Assembly: GCA_015657535.1 (NCBI GenBank)
Contig: JADHZB010000905.1
Span: 1 to 64,000, forward strand
Source of the DNA: Nephromyces sp. MM_2019
Lineage: Eukaryota > Apicomplexa > Aconoidasida > Nephromycida
Direction of reading: 5' to 3'
DNA length: 64,000 bases
Position 1 is the stretch's first letter; every line of letters begins with the position of its first letter. Position numbers and translations under genes: made by a program. Below, piece by piece: positions 28,401 through 42,300 of the stretch. A model generated the notes under the pieces. It was not told where the DNA came from. It saw only the letters and a program-made list of their open reading frames with translations, and did not search any database.

Positions 28401-31400
28401 TTTGGGGTTTTTCTCAGTATTGTGAAGATTTTTGCTTTTAAGCTTTAATCTATGCTTATCTATATAGAGAGTTTTGTCTAAAATAAGCAAGAATTCTTTA
28501 CTTTCCCGCAGAGATCAACTCCTACTGATATTTTTGATACTTTATCTGATAATTTACGTGCTGGGGAATCCCGGGGTGCTGCTAATACCAAAAGTAAGAT
28601 AAATTTTCAGGTTTTTTGGGAAATTCTAGTGGGGCTTTTCTCTGTTTATACGGGAAGATGTTGAAGTTTCTTTTTTTATGGTTCACACACAAATTCAGCA
28701 GATGCTGAAGTTTCTTTGTTTATGTTTAACACACAAGATGTCGTGATTTTCTTTTGCATGAAGCTTTTTTTGATCAGGTGCTAAATAATAGGAATTTAAA
28801 AAGATTTTTCCTATTCTTTCCTATTTTGTTAGTATTTTTTGGGTTTTTAGTTTTTTATATTTACAAAATACTTTCAGGAGGAACTGAGTAGTTTTTTTGT
28901 CGTTTTCTTGGTAAAATTTCGGAATTTTTCTGCTTTTCTAGCTTTTTATCTGCTGGTTTGTCTGTAAAAATCTTTTCAAAGTGTGCCTAGGCTCTCTTGA
29001 AGTTGTGTGTTGATGTATTTTTGGATTAGCTCTGTTTGATGAAACTAGTTGGTACATATTCGAAAGCTTTTTTCAAAAATTTCAAAGGCCCCCTCCTTGT
29101 GTGCGAAAGCAAATGTTTCTATTCTGTTTTAGGCTGCTGATTTTTCAGGTTTTTCAAAGCTTTTTATGACCTCTTTAACTTTACTTTTATTGCTTTTTGA
29201 ACTGAGCTTTTTCATCCTGATAATAGCATAGAATTACACACCATTTTTCCTATTTTATCTATTTTGAAGTCTTTTTCTTTAAGATCTTATCAAGCGCCCT
29301 ACAAATTTTGTGTGCGTAGTCTTTTGCCTTCTCCGTATGGCTGCTTTCATGGCTTGTTCGGTTCGTTCGTCTTGTTTTCCTTTCTATTTACCTTGGTTTT
29401 CTGTGTGCACTGCTTTGATGCGAAGATGCCCGATTTTCTGATGTTTTTGTGTGCTTCTTCAGCCTCTGGTGCCAGTCCTGACTACGTTGATGACTCTGTG
29501 AAGCCTGTGTACATACACTGCACGGAGAATGTCTTTGGGTCTCTTCATGCAGACGGAGGTGATTTACACATGCGTGTATATGTTTTTGTGTCATTTTATC
29601 TGTAGATGTGTGTAGCTGTATATATGTTTGTAGATGTGTGCTTGCGTAGCTTTTGCATCTATATCTGTACATCTATCTACATCGTCATAAATATCTGTTT
29701 TTTGCTAGCTTTCAAGTCTAAAGTCCGGCACTTTTCACCAGTTCTCTCTCAAAATGCTCTGTTTTTTGCTGAGCAAACCACCTATTTACCCTGTGATCCT
29801 CTCTCTATGAGAGACTTCTTCTTTTTGCTTGATTTTGCCATCACCTGTTTAGATTTTCTTCCTCGTTTGATGCTTTGTGTGTTTAAAGCCTGAAGTACTT
29901 CGCATATTCTCACGTCTTTCACGGCCTTGGGAAGTTCTCTGTGTATATATAGCGTTATCAAGGCTCTATTTCCCTCATTTTTGTTTAGTATTTTTTTTCA
30001 CCTAATAGCTGTTTTTTAACAAGCCCTGCACACACACACAGATAGATACACGGTATTCAAGGGTGGGGGGGGAGAGACAACCAGGCTTACCCCTCGTCTT
30101 AAACCCAGCTTTTTTCGGTTTTCTCTTAAACCTAGTAGAATTAGGATAGTATTAGTGCTAAGAAGATTAGTACTATGATTTCTTGTGTGTTGCTCTTCTC
30201 GTAAGATGGGAGTATCTACTCGAGTAGGTGTGTGTGTTTAGAAAATAATCAAACTTGCAGTGTGTTGCTCTCATTTAAAATTGAATCTTTTTGCGTTGAA
30301 TTTTCCAAAGCCTTCTTTTGTTGTGTATGTTTGCTCTTTAGTGCCTGTTAAAAAGCAAAAAGCCTGTGTGTGTTTTTTTCTGCTCTTTGTTTGCCGCAAA
30401 TTACTCGCAAAAATCTATTTTTCATGGATTTTTTTTACTTTCTCTTTGCAAAAATGTATAAATCTTTTAATTTTTGAAACGTTTGTATACAGGTTTGACA
30501 TCTCTTGATGCTCGAGGTTCCATGCAGATCACCGTGGGTAACAGTGTTGCCAAGTTCGTTGCCTTGAAAGTAAGCAGTTTTTTGCCTTGTTCTCCCATGT
30601 TCAACATGGGTGAGTTGTGTGCAATTACTGTTTTAGGATTATACAGAGCACTTTATTTAAAATAGAACTCGCATCTAGCCTACACAAATACACAAACTAG
30701 ACACACACACACACGCTGAGAAACCGAAAAAAACAAGCTCACAAAGAGAGACAGGCACAGAGAAACACACCAGCAACCATGCATGCCGACAAATACACAC
30801 ATACCACCTACGAAAAAAAAGTCACGCGCAAGCACACGCAAGCATAGCGAAGTAGAGTAGTGAAGACGAAGAAGATGAAGAAGTAAAGTGTCCAACACAC
30901 ACCCTATACAGAAGCTTACTTCTTCTACAGTTTTTTCTTCCTGGAAAAGAGCTTCTAGTTTTCACCTCTAGCTTTTTTCCTCGTGTCAAATCTAACCCTT
31001 TTCGCTGCCTTCTACTCAATTTGCTGCACAAATTTGTCATAGAGAACCTTTTAAAACTGAAATTATGAATTTTTCTTCAAATTTCACGTGATATTTAGAT
31101 GAAGAAGTTTTCTTCCTCATCATGTCTTCCGTATTGATCCCTGCAGTTTTCTGCATTCTTTTAGGGTTTTGTGTTGTGTCTTTTAATTTGTAAGCATGTG
31201 TGTGTGAAAGTGTTATTGTTACTGTGTGCGTGTGTTTTTTTTTTGTGCTCACCAACGGTGCAATTGCTTCAATCGTTGCAGTTTCACTCTAAGGAGGATC
31301 ACTTTAAATTTTTCGTTCCTCCTATATATGATAGGGATTCTTTCAACAGAAACACCCTAAGGCACAAGGTAAGCCGTCTTCAAAAGCTTTTATAGTGTGT

Positions 31401-34400
31401 TAGCGATAAATGTGTGTGCAATTCTATCTCTATACATGCTAGGTGTTTAGATTTTGGCATATATATTGAGGTGCAACTAGTTGTGGGGTAGATTTGAAGT
31501 GAATACTGAAAAAGCTCTAAAGGATCGGAAAATGGAAAAATTTCCCTAGCGTGTTGTGTGTGTTTATATTATGCCTAGTGTGACTTTCTGCCACTGTGAT
31601 AATCCTGCTCGCTGCGCTAGTATGCTAGCCAGAATCGATAGTAGGCATAAGCATAGATTTGCTCTTTCGTCCCTTTAAACCGTGTGTGCTAGCTCTTTTA
31701 ATGCTCTTGCGTGTGTAGCCGTTTAAGTTTTTCCAACATCTTCATAGATTATTGGTAAGCAGGTAGAATAGATTTATTATCGCTAGTTTCTTCAGAACTT
31801 GCATCGAGTAATTCCGCTATATGAAGCCCTCATATGCTTACCTAGAAGCGTTGAATTTAAGCGTTTTTAGCATCACTTTTGCGTTGATATGGAGTGTGTG
31901 TGGATGCGCTTTTTTGTGTTTGCGTTCTGCTTTTGATGCTAACTTGATGTCTACGCCGAATTCTCCTGTTCAAAAATAAGTTCTTTTCTCTGTATCGCGT
32001 TTTTTAGTTCTTTTTGTAGCTTCTAATTGCGAATTTTTCTTCTGCTTTTGTAGGATTTGTGTGTGTAGTCTTATTTTTTCATGGAAAAATGCCAGATTCC
32101 GTTTTTTTTTCATATTTGCTGTAGAGTTCTCTTTGTTTTTACAGATTTCTACCTCTTTTGTTCCGAGCTACAATTTTTATTTCTCATTGTTCTTTTTTAT
32201 GCCTTTTTGCATGCAAAAAAGTGCATCATTTTGATGAATTTCACGTTATTTTTTAGTGGTTTTATGTTTTAACAAACGGAGCAATTTTGCTTGCTCACGA
32301 GGCGCTGAAAAACTACTTTTGATATAAGCCACAAAACTGTGGGTAGATTGTGTGTGTGCATGCCTTGAAGACTCTTTAAAGAAATAAACTCTTCAATCTT
32401 CAAATGGTAGAGGACTTAAATCTACCGTGTGTTAGGCTTGTTAAAATGCAGTTTTTTTGCTGGAGATTTTGCAAACCAATCCCAGTATGAGAGATGTCTG
32501 AAAACTGTGAAGTGCCACTACCTGATGCATCATCATTGAGGTCTACGCCAGTTGACCAGCTGAATTCACTGCGAAATGAAACGCAGGCATCATGTGCAGG
32601 CTATCATCAAAATTTCTCTCTCTTAACTTCAGGACTCTAGCAATCCTCTACGACATAACATTCCTGTAACTTCTCTTACATGGCGTCTTGTGCATAAAAA
32701 CGAGGTTAGAGATTGATGAAAATTGCTATTTTTCTGGTTGAAACTCTTTGTGCATCATGCACACACTATAGTGACGACGTGCCCACACGCATAAACACCA
32801 TAATGACCACACACACACGCCATAATCAGCACGCATGCACATATTTTCTTCCTGATATGTAAATTTTTCTATTATATCGCTGCAGTGAATGTAGTGCACT
32901 GACTTTTTTATAGAAAACCCACTTTTTCTAGCTTTTTTTTGAAGAAGCAGTGAAGCTGCCAAAGCACTTTGTCTCTTTACTTTTGAAGACCTACGTTTAT
33001 TGCACAGGTTTTGGAAAGAGGGCGAAAAGTGGTTGTTTGTGTGCTTTTTCTGTGTGTATTTTTCCTCTCATATATTGAAACTATATGGGCTCAAAATATA
33101 TATCATTTTACTCCGTTTCTCCCTCCCTTTTCTTCCATATATATGTAAACTCTCCTGGTTTCATGTAGCATTTCCATGTGTTTCTCTGTATCACAAGAGG
33201 ATATACTATATATTTGCATTGCGTAGCTCTCATCATCCTCAATGAGTGTGCTCTGCAAGCTTTTCTATCTGAGCTTTTTCCGTTATTTAACAAATTCCGG
33301 GAAAAAGTCTCATTTTAATCGAGGCTAGTGCGTTGCATCATTCCTGTGTGTAAGGAATCTGAAGTAGCCACTGTGTGCGTGTCTATACTTTTATTTTTTT
33401 CACGCTTTTCCCTCCTTTTAGGATCTTCTGCCAATGTTGGTAACATGCTGGCCTACCGCCAACCCTGAAGGTACTACAGTTCACGTGGAAATTAGTGTGC
33501 TGGACAATATGCGATCGTTGAGAAATATAAGGGCTCAGTTCCTTAACCCTCCAGGAACTGGTTTGCAGGTGTGTGTGCTGCTAATGCTCTGTTGTTTTGA
33601 ATACACACACATATACATACACATAGACATACGCATAAAAAAGTACACACAGACACACACACACACATATATACATACACATAGACATACGCATAAAAAA
33701 GTACACACAGACACACACACACACACATATACATGCACATAGAAATACGCATAAAAAAGTACACACAGACACACACACACACATATATACATACACATAG
33801 AAATACGCATAAAAAAGTACACACAGACACACACACACACATATATACATGCACATAGACATACGCATAAAAAAGTACACACAGACACACACACACACAC
33901 ACACATATACACAAGCACACACAGACACACATATACACATACACACACACTCACACACATACATACACAAGCACACAATAGAAAGCTGCTGCACTGGTAA
34001 GTTATCGCACACTTTGTGATGTCTTTGCTTTTAAGAGGGCGCTTTCACTTTTTCCACTGATATACGTGTGGCCGTATGTGTGTGACAATGTGCTTGTCTA
34101 GTGTGTGCGATAATATTTGTGAGTGTAATGATAAGTTTTTCCTGTGTGTATATTTCATTTGTTCGTGCGTGTGAAAATTTGTCTCTATTTTGCTTGTATA
34201 TCATATATCTGTGTGTGCGACGATGTGCTTTCCTTGTGCCTATATATCCTTTCTAACATGTGTCTTACAAATTTAGTATTTGGTTTTTTCTCTTTCATTT
34301 CCGCCATTTTCTAATGCAAATTCACCATGTTTAGAGTGAGATGGTGTTGTGGAGGGAATGCTGAGATAGAGATACTAGATAAGAATCTATTTCTTCAAAT

Positions 34401-37400
34401 TTTAACCAAATTATGATACTAATAATATAACATGTAGATTTCTGCACACACACGTTGAAAAAGAGGATAAATTCATCATTTAGATACTATAGCATGTAGA
34501 TTTCTGCACACACACGTTGAAAAAGAGGATAAATTCATCATTTAGATACTATAGCATGTAGATTTCTGCACACGCAGTGTGCGTTTATTAATTTAGCTTT
34601 CTATAGCAAAGTCTTCACCTTTGCACCTTACTGAACGTGAGCTTCCTTTTTTGAGTGCTTTCAAAAATTATTTGCTCATAGTAGCAGATTCCTATCTTTT
34701 CGATGGGGGGGTGTGGTGGGTGTATGTGATGTGTGGGGGTGGGTGTATGTCGGGGGTACTTTCATGGCATCGCTTTCTACCAGTTTCCTTTGCTTCGATG
34801 CCTGCTTTATCATTCACACACTTGGCCTTGCTGCTGGCCATTGCTTCTTCTCTAATTTGATAAATTCCACGCTATCGTGAAATTGAAGCCAACCATCTAG
34901 TTTATGATAAAATTGCAAGTGTATCTACAGTGTGTGTGTTGCATGCAGTATTGAATAAGCTCCTACTTCATCATATCAAATGGATTCCAAAACTTTAATT
35001 CAAGGGTAGTTCGTATTTGCAAAGTGCAGGCTATGGTTTTAGCAAGCTTGGGCCTTTCTGTGTGTGTTTTTTTTAATTTGTCTCAACGATATTCAGTAGA
35101 GACACGATTTATTAGGCTTAATAGGCTGCTATGTGTGTGTGGACATCAGAGGCTGCCTGATGGCATTTTAGTAAGGGGAGAATTAATTACAAAAGAAAAC
35201 ATCAAGTTTTTTTATGCGTATAGTGCATGTTTACACGCTTTACGTACATCTGAAACTCGGTTTTTATTGGTGTGTGTGTGTGTGATTTCTGCTTTACGAG
35301 TCTGTAAAAAATCCTGGATATTACAAAGATCTAATGCTAAAATTCCTTTGATTTATTACCATTCTTATGCTTTTTTGCATCAAAATGTGCGTCTGTGTTT
35401 CTATGAATGAGGGTAATTGTAGCTTTCTCGGTAGGATTAACTCTGTTTATGCCTTGAATCAATATTACACACACTAATTTCCCTGTTTTCTTGAAAAATG
35501 TAGGTTCAATCAATTCATGGAGGCACTACGGAAGATAGAGATACATCGCTGCATTGGGTTATCCCTAGGCTGGATAGCAGTTTATCAGCAGGTAGCTCTC
35601 TCTTTTGATTAATTTTTCTTTCTTCACGGTTGGAGTAGGTTTGTTTTGTTTTTCTCTTTGATTTTCTGGCGAGAGTGGAGGAAGTGCAGAAAGAAGTGCG
35701 AGAAGTTGAAGAAGCCGTGCAGGAAGAAGTGCAAGAGGAAGAAGCTAATCAGATCGTAAAGCTCGTGAAATGAATGAGAGTTACCTTTGTATCAGCCAAT
35801 GAACTTAATTTATATACTTCTCTAGAGGGTTCGTTAAAAAAAATTTCAACACACCATTATAAGCGGCTTTTTTCGGGGATATAATTGCACCCCCCAAAGT
35901 AGCGTGTTTTAGCGACTCTAATTTGCTATACTGACTTGTTATGGTCAGCTATAATAACCGCTTCTATAGCAATAGCTTTGCAGCATATAAAAGAGAATTT
36001 CAAGTTATAAGTTGATTTTTCTCTTGTGTTTGGCTCAATGAGGATTTTTCTTAAGTAGAATCTTAGCAGTCTGGCGTGTTTTTCTTTTGTGCGTGGGCAT
36101 TGTTATTCAGAGTTTTCTTCTCTTCCTTTTTAAGGATTAGGCACAGATGATGCCGCTTTCATCCCTTTTTCCTGGTGTATCTTGCCACTTACTTAGCTCT
36201 CGTGCAATGATGTTTTGGCAACATAAAGAAGCGAACAAAGATTCTCTGAGTGTGCAGTTTTTCCACATTGCTTTCTTTTAATACCTAAATTAAGAGCTTT
36301 GCCCAGTATGTCGTGATTCATTGTGTGAGCGTAGTCTTCAAGCTATTTCAACTATCTTTTACCTAAATGGTTGGTTCGAATTTATCTGCAGCTACACTGC
36401 CATGTGTGTGTGCGAAATATTTTCATTTAAAAATTGAAAATTATTAATCATATATTAGAAACCTTAAAAAAGTATATTTTTTTGTGTAATGCTATCGGAG
36501 TAGCATTTCTTTTTTGCAGCAAAGAAACTTTTCTTTGAAGAATCGCTGTTATCCTACACACACTCTCTCCAGATCTCTCTCGATCTATTTCCACATCTTT
36601 CTCTCGTGCTTTGCGTGTGCGTACTCAGTTTCATATCTCATCTATTGAGTGGACTCAATTACTCAATGTGTGTGTTTTTTTTTCCTTCGTCAGCTTCATT
36701 GGTTTTTGTTACAATGGACTCGTCTTTGCTGTTTCCCTTTACTGTTGAAGCTGTTTCCAGTGCTCTCCTCTGCAATTTTTCGGTAAGCAATGAGAATCAT
36801 CTCCAAATAGCAGGCAGCGGGGTAGTATTATCTTTCAAATAACTCGCTTTTCCCCAAACTTTTGCATTTTTTTTTTATTTGTTAATTTTACATATTGAAG
36901 TTCTCCTTAGGCCTCGAGAGATCGTTATATGTTCGTTAAATATGAATACGGTGCTTTTTTAAGTGTTTTGCAGCTTTAAATTTGTTTTTTTCTCACTGTT
37001 TCCTCTTTACCTATGGAGACCTCTAATTACTACCATCTGCTTTTTATTCTTTCTCTCTGACAGCTTTATCACTCTTTCTTTCGTCTAAATTTCGCAAATT
37101 TTGGTGAATTTTATGTCCTTCTGTGTTGCCAATCCCCTCGTGCTTTATTTTACTTTTAAAAGGAGCCAGGTTTCTAGCTTTTAAATCTTTGCAAGTCAAG
37201 GATTTTTCAACCCTTTTTTTTGCTAGAGTTATATGTCTGTTATTTTCATGAGCTGTCTGTGGATTTCTCTCTGGACCCTGCATGAGATGCTGCTCACTAC
37301 CTCAATTTTAGCCTATATAATTATACGCGAAATGCTTTTTCGAAGATTTTTTTTTATCCTCTTTTTTGATCTTTCCACAGGTGGTTCATTGCTTTGATCA

Positions 37401-37470
37401 GTCTAATGATGAGCCTTTAGACTACGCTATCAAGTATGAAACTAATTTCACCTTCACTCTAGATTCTTAG
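25500..37470 (+). CDS. ARCN1: Coatomer subunit delta (delta-COP, archain)
   Basis: A subunit of the COPI vesicle coat acting in Golgi-to-ER transport. Exons: 25500-25626, 26521-26666, 27463-27639, 27867-28079, 28512-28593, 29463-29558, 30493-30569, 31282-31368, 32633-32704, 33422-33568, 35504-35591, 36694-36782 and 37381-37470 (1,491 nt, 496 residues; human 511). The N-terminal longin domain (about 1-145) has [54 protein letters not shown] and [12 protein letters not shown] charged helix ([12 protein letters not shown]) and a loose linker follow, then the mu-homology domain from about 255, with [22 protein letters not shown] and [10 protein letters not shown]. The end, [10 protein letters not shown], aligns with the human ETTFLVDKYEIL end. 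Coding is only about 12% of the span; introns carry TG/CA repeats. Confidence 0.94.
30690..30845. repeat. CA-rich tract in delta-COP intron
   Basis: ACACAC runs with GAGAAAC and CGCAAGCA interruptions lie in intron 30570-31281. Shorter TGTGTG runs follow in the same intron (about 31197-31235), so the two could pair in the pre-mRNA. Confidence 0.75.
33599..33970. repeat. 58-bp CA-based minisatellite, five copies
   Basis: The core GCATAAAAAAGTACACACAG starts at 33633, 33691, 33749, 33807 and 33865, exactly 58 bases apart, each followed by a CA run and ATATACATACACATAGA-type sequence. It lies in delta-COP intron 33569-35503, about 30 bases after the donor. A looser CA stretch extends to about 33970. 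The long antisense Val/Cys frames here are repeat artefacts. Confidence 0.95.
34431..34575. repeat. 62-bp tandem repeat, about 2.3 copies
   Basis: CATGTAGATTTCTGCACACA starts at 34431, 34493 and 34555. The two full units differ at one or two positions, and the third is cut short. It lies in the same delta-COP intron as the 58-bp minisatellite but has an unrelated unit. Confidence 0.93.
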
Positions 37471-39366
37471 CCGGCCTCTTGGTTGAAAATTGTAGACTTC
37501 TTTCGTCATTTTTGTGGATTTTGCTCTTCAATTCATTGTTATTTGGGCTACTTGGCGTATGCCCCTTTTGAATGAGATGCAAAAAAACGATTCTCCGTTG
37601 CTTTGAAGTTGTGTATGTTTTTACTTCAGTTTCATGCAAATAAGGGAGCGAGAAATGATTGCTGTGATTGTTTAATCTCAGCATTGCATTGTGTGTGTGT
37701 TCTATTTGTTTCAAGTGCAGCTTATCTCTAATGCTATCAAAAAAATTTCCCCTCTCTAGTCCCTGAGTACTTAAGACTGAAGCATTCATACGACGGTAGT
37801 AACGCTACGTACAGTCGCTAGCAAAGCAACGGGCTTGGCTTCTACTCTTATTTAGTATCATTGTGTTGTGGTCTTGTATTCTTAATTTCTTTCAGGATGT
37901 ATATGCTTAACTTAGTTTCATCCTTATGGGTAAATTTGGCTGTTGGTACTATTGCTGGCTTTAATTTCGCTAGTTTTTTCAAGTATTTCATGTATATACG
38001 GAATCAGTGAGACTACCCGAAGCAATTCACTCCTCAAGGATGCCAAGATTTGCCCCTATTCCTCATTTTTTAGTGGTAGAAACCGGTTTTTGAGAGGATA
38101 ATGCCCTGTCTGAACTTTCAATCCTAGTGCTGGAATGGCTTTATGGATTTGAGGTTGTCTGCTAGTCGATTAATTTCTCTCTAGAAAAAAAAGGAAAACT
38201 GTACGAGATCAGCTGCTATCCTTTCATTTTGGCTTGCCTAGTAATTTTTGCTGTTGACTTTTCACTTTCGTATACTTTGCGCCACATTCTAGCTTAAGGT
38301 CACTTTTTTTTTGTTTGGATATCAACTATTCCCTCCCCTAGATGATGCCCCTATTATCCAAGTCTAGAATTGTTCGTTGGTGGCCCATGGGAAGACATGT
38401 GTACTCTTAATATAGGGTATAAAATCAAGAGACATTAGGTCTTCAAAAAGATGCCTGCATGTGGGCTTTTTGTGCTCTATTGGATTCTATATGAAACAAA
38501 ATAATATTCTGTGCCCCTCCCTGTACCTTGAGGAATGTTATTCCTCTGTAGCTTCATGATCATGCATAAGTCTAATACTTTGGATACTGAATAGTGGCAA
38601 TGAGAAAGTCTGCTTTTGATTATGCCTGGCATCTCACAATTAAGAGCGCTGATATGCTCTGGTGAAAATCCCATTGCGAGCCTGTTTGTACCCTTCATTA
38701 ATCATTTTAGAGAACTGGGTTGCCGCTTATTGCTATGAGCCTCAAATCAGTAATGGCGATTTTCTTCACAATAATAATAATATTAATATTAGTGAGTAAT
38801 TTTCTTGCTAAGAAATGCTCTCTGGCATGCTGCTGACGCGGTTACATGTTGGCAAGAGTAGATATTTTTGAGTCAGAAGCAATGCCTTGGTGACTAGGCG
38901 TGCAACTTATGGCGCTTGCATGTCTCTTACTTGTGTTCCCGGAAAGTATAGAGTTTTATCTTATTTTTACATCTTTCAAGTGCTATTTAATAAGCTTTTG
39001 GAGTCACCCAAAATTGCAAGACGCTACAATTTAGAACGCCATTTTTTTGCGGTTTCCCATTCTTTTATATCTTAGAAAGCTGCGCTCAAAGCCACACATT
39101 TTTGTTATGCTATGCACAAGTGATGTATTTTTTTAGTATACTATATGTTAGCGCGAACTCTCACAATCGATTGTGGGCAATTAGTAGCCTTCTCTCTACC
39201 CTTTTTGTTTTCTAGGGTGATGTTACTTACCTTTACTGCTAATCAGAAGTTGCATTTTGAACAATGTTGGTATTGAATAAACCTTAACTTATATATGCGT
39301 CGAGGTTAAGTTGCTATGCTTAGCTAAAATATTGAACGTTTCGAAGATTTGCTCATTTTGCTGCGA
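37471..39366. other. No convincing gene
   Basis: Region after the delta-COP stop. Open frames at 37454-37789 (minus), 38477-38698 (minus) and 38887-39075 (plus) lack motifs. The first overlaps the delta-COP stop and is lysine/asparagine-rich because the plus strand is T-rich. Confidence 0.45.
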
Positions 39367-42300
39367 ATGCTCGTGCTTCCCTACCAAAGGAGGCTAGCAA
39401 TTAGTTTGCTATGTATTTTATCGGTGTGTGCTTTGGATTCTGCGTCTACTGCGATGCATTTTCGAATTAATGACTTGCTATTTAAAGCAAGGCATATGGA
39501 GGTTTTACTGCCAAGGCTCTGCCGCTCGGTGATGGTAAGTCACTTGCTGGCGTTTCTTTAACAAAGAGGTGGTGCACCTGCGAAATTAGATTACTAACTT
39601 GTAGGACGGAAATGTTGAGTGCACATTGTTTCGCTTATGCTCGCCTCATCCGAGGTATTCCTTCGCATAATCTATCCACGGAGTGTGTAGCAGCTTCACA
39701 CCACTTCACGTCGCTGCCTTACCACTTGGAATTTTATTTTTTCATTCCTTAGTCTATGAAAGTATGATATAGCATCACTTATGCCAGCTGGCAGAAAATA
39801 TCCATAGGTTGATGAATGCGCAAGCTCCTCTCACTGATAACCCCATGCAGCCGCATCTTGCTTGGCTAGTGTTTATTTCTTAGAACTAATAGTATTGGAA
39901 TACGCGTTGAACCTGAGGTCCTTCGGGATTTTCCATTTTTTGGCGTGCAGGCAACTATGGGCAAGAGTCATTTTTTGGCGTGCAGGCAACTATGGGCAAG
40001 AGTCATTTTTTGGCACATATATAAAGAGGAACACCACCGCTTGTATCGCAGTTTCTTGCTTAGGTTGTGTGACTCCACTCTCCAAGCTTTTTATGCTTTT
40101 GCATTCTAATCTGACTTTTGCTTATTGCTACATTGAGCGCGCTTGTAATATCCTACCAGCATTACATATTTTTACCACGTCCTGTAAGGCTTCTGGTCGC
40201 AATTCGGCAGTCGCGGTAAATAATCCCCCTATATAAAACAGTGTGTACAGGTAATTAAGCTGCGAGGAATTTTTATCAAAGTTCTGAAGTCTCGAAACTT
40301 ACTTATCCCTTTCCTCAATACCATGAATGAGTTTTATAATATTCGGTAGATTCTTTGTTTCTTGCTCCATTGGACTCGCCTGATCAGGAAATACTCATTT
40401 TCTTGCACAGTTGCTAAAGAGACTCTACTTTTTGGAAAGGCCATAATCATTTATTCATTTGAATGCACCGTCAATTTCTGGCTGCTTTCAGTTCTTATCG
40501 CCACGCTGAAAAGATAGCTGCAGCTTAATGCCAGAAAGCGACAAAATTGCTATTAATTCGCCTACTATTCTCAATTTTCTGTATTTAAATTTTCCAACAG
40601 TGCTTGAAAATTGTGCGTATTGGCAACTTTGATAACACACCCTTTTCTTTGAAGATTCGAAATAAATGCATCGAAAACTTCGAATGGCGAATCAACACGC
40701 TCAAAGATAACTATCCAGCTGCTTCGGTAATTAGCGCGTACATAAATGGCTATCTTATCAGAATGGCACTAGCAACGACAAAAAATAGGCAATGATTGCG
40801 CTTGTGGCTGGTATGATTCCAACCCATGCGCTAATTGCCATGATAATAGTTGATACTGAAACGGTTTGCAGGCATCCAACAAAAAGAAGCCTCTTATACA
40901 TGTTAGAAATGTCTATACAACTAAGGCGGCAAGAGTGTGATATTATACTTCTCTGAGGACTTCCCTGAGTTTTAGAGCTAATTTCACATTTAGAAAATAA
41001 GACATGCGCTCCCAAATCATGGCAGAAATTTAATTTATACCATTTTCAGCGCATTAAAACTTAGTTACCGGGCTAGTGAATTCAGGGGCACATAGCTCTG
41101 AAACTGATATTGCTTGTTGGTCTACCTCCTGGTTGATACAGCTCATTGGGACCCGCATTTCTATTTTATCTCGTCTCGTCTTTTTATCAAATATCTCTTT
41201 CCAAGCCTTTCTGCACAAGTATTCTTCATATGCTGCATCCCTCGGGTCACTGGGTAGAGCGCTCATCCGGATTACTTCGCTGTGGTGCAGCAGGCGAAAT
41301 ATATATATTTCTGGTAAGGGAAAATTTAGAAATATAGGAGGAAATAAAAAAATAGCTTAGCAGGCTTACATTATGCTATGGGTGCACAGCCTGCTTATAT
41401 AAACTTTAAGGGACTACGAAGCCAACTTCATACAAGTGCACCGGTCCTGGGGTATTCAAGCCACTCGCCCAGTTTGTTTGGATTCCCAATCCAATATGGA
41501 AAGGTTAGTATTAACTCACGGATTAAGATTCAGGTAAATATAGATTCCATTGGCACTAAATGCTTATATGAAGACTTCGCATATTGCTCCAAGGCGAAGC
41601 AATCATGTGGGCTTTTCAGGAAATAGTAATCCACCGATTCCAGAGTTAAAAAGTCTTGCGACAATTTTTTGTAATCAGCGGCTATGTCTTAAACTTTTAA
41701 TGCTTCAAAAACTATTCCGTAGTAGACTGCGCATCAGTTAAACCCACCAATCGAGGCAAGTGATAGTTCAGAAATACCAGAGTTTGATGCGGATACTTAT
41801 TTTGGATGTTCAGAACAACTTTTTAAATGTCACCACCCCACCAATACTTTAAGAATAGGCTGGCGCTATTGATGCGTATACTGCCTTTATCTCACGAAGC
41901 ACTGTACATACACATGCAAAATGTGCATATTCATGAATAGTTGATTGTGCACTCGAGCTAATATCTGATATGTAATAGTTTCTTCACGAACGGAAGGACA
42001 TTCGGGTCGCTTGGGGTATGGAACCCATCAAATCGACGACTTGCGAGTTCGCAGTTACTCAAAGTAATCCGAAATCTTTAGCTTGACTCTCAACCGAGCG
42101 TGATGCAATATTCATACCGGGAAAATATAGTTCTTAGACATTCGAGAAGTGAGCTTTGCACGACTTTCTGAGCGTAAGACACCCTAAATGGAAATGAGAA
42201 TCTACATAACTGATACCTGGCCATCTTAACGTTTGTTACCGATGGAGCACTTGTGCAGATTGGTTTGCAATTCATCAAAATCATGAAAACTTGGAAAGTT

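Noticed and set aside
33535..34012. Three minus-strand frames of 135-147 residues, Val/Cys/Tyr-rich
   Set aside because: Translation of the 58-bp CA minisatellite inside a delta-COP intron.
37044..37789. Lys/Asn/His-rich minus-strand frames near the delta-COP 3' end
   Set aside because: They overlap a delta-COP intron and stop; the composition is that of T-rich plus-strand DNA read backwards.
41240..41290. TGGGTAGAGCGCTCATCCGG, resembling part of a tRNA D arm
   Set aside because: No acceptor stem or T-loop at the right distance.
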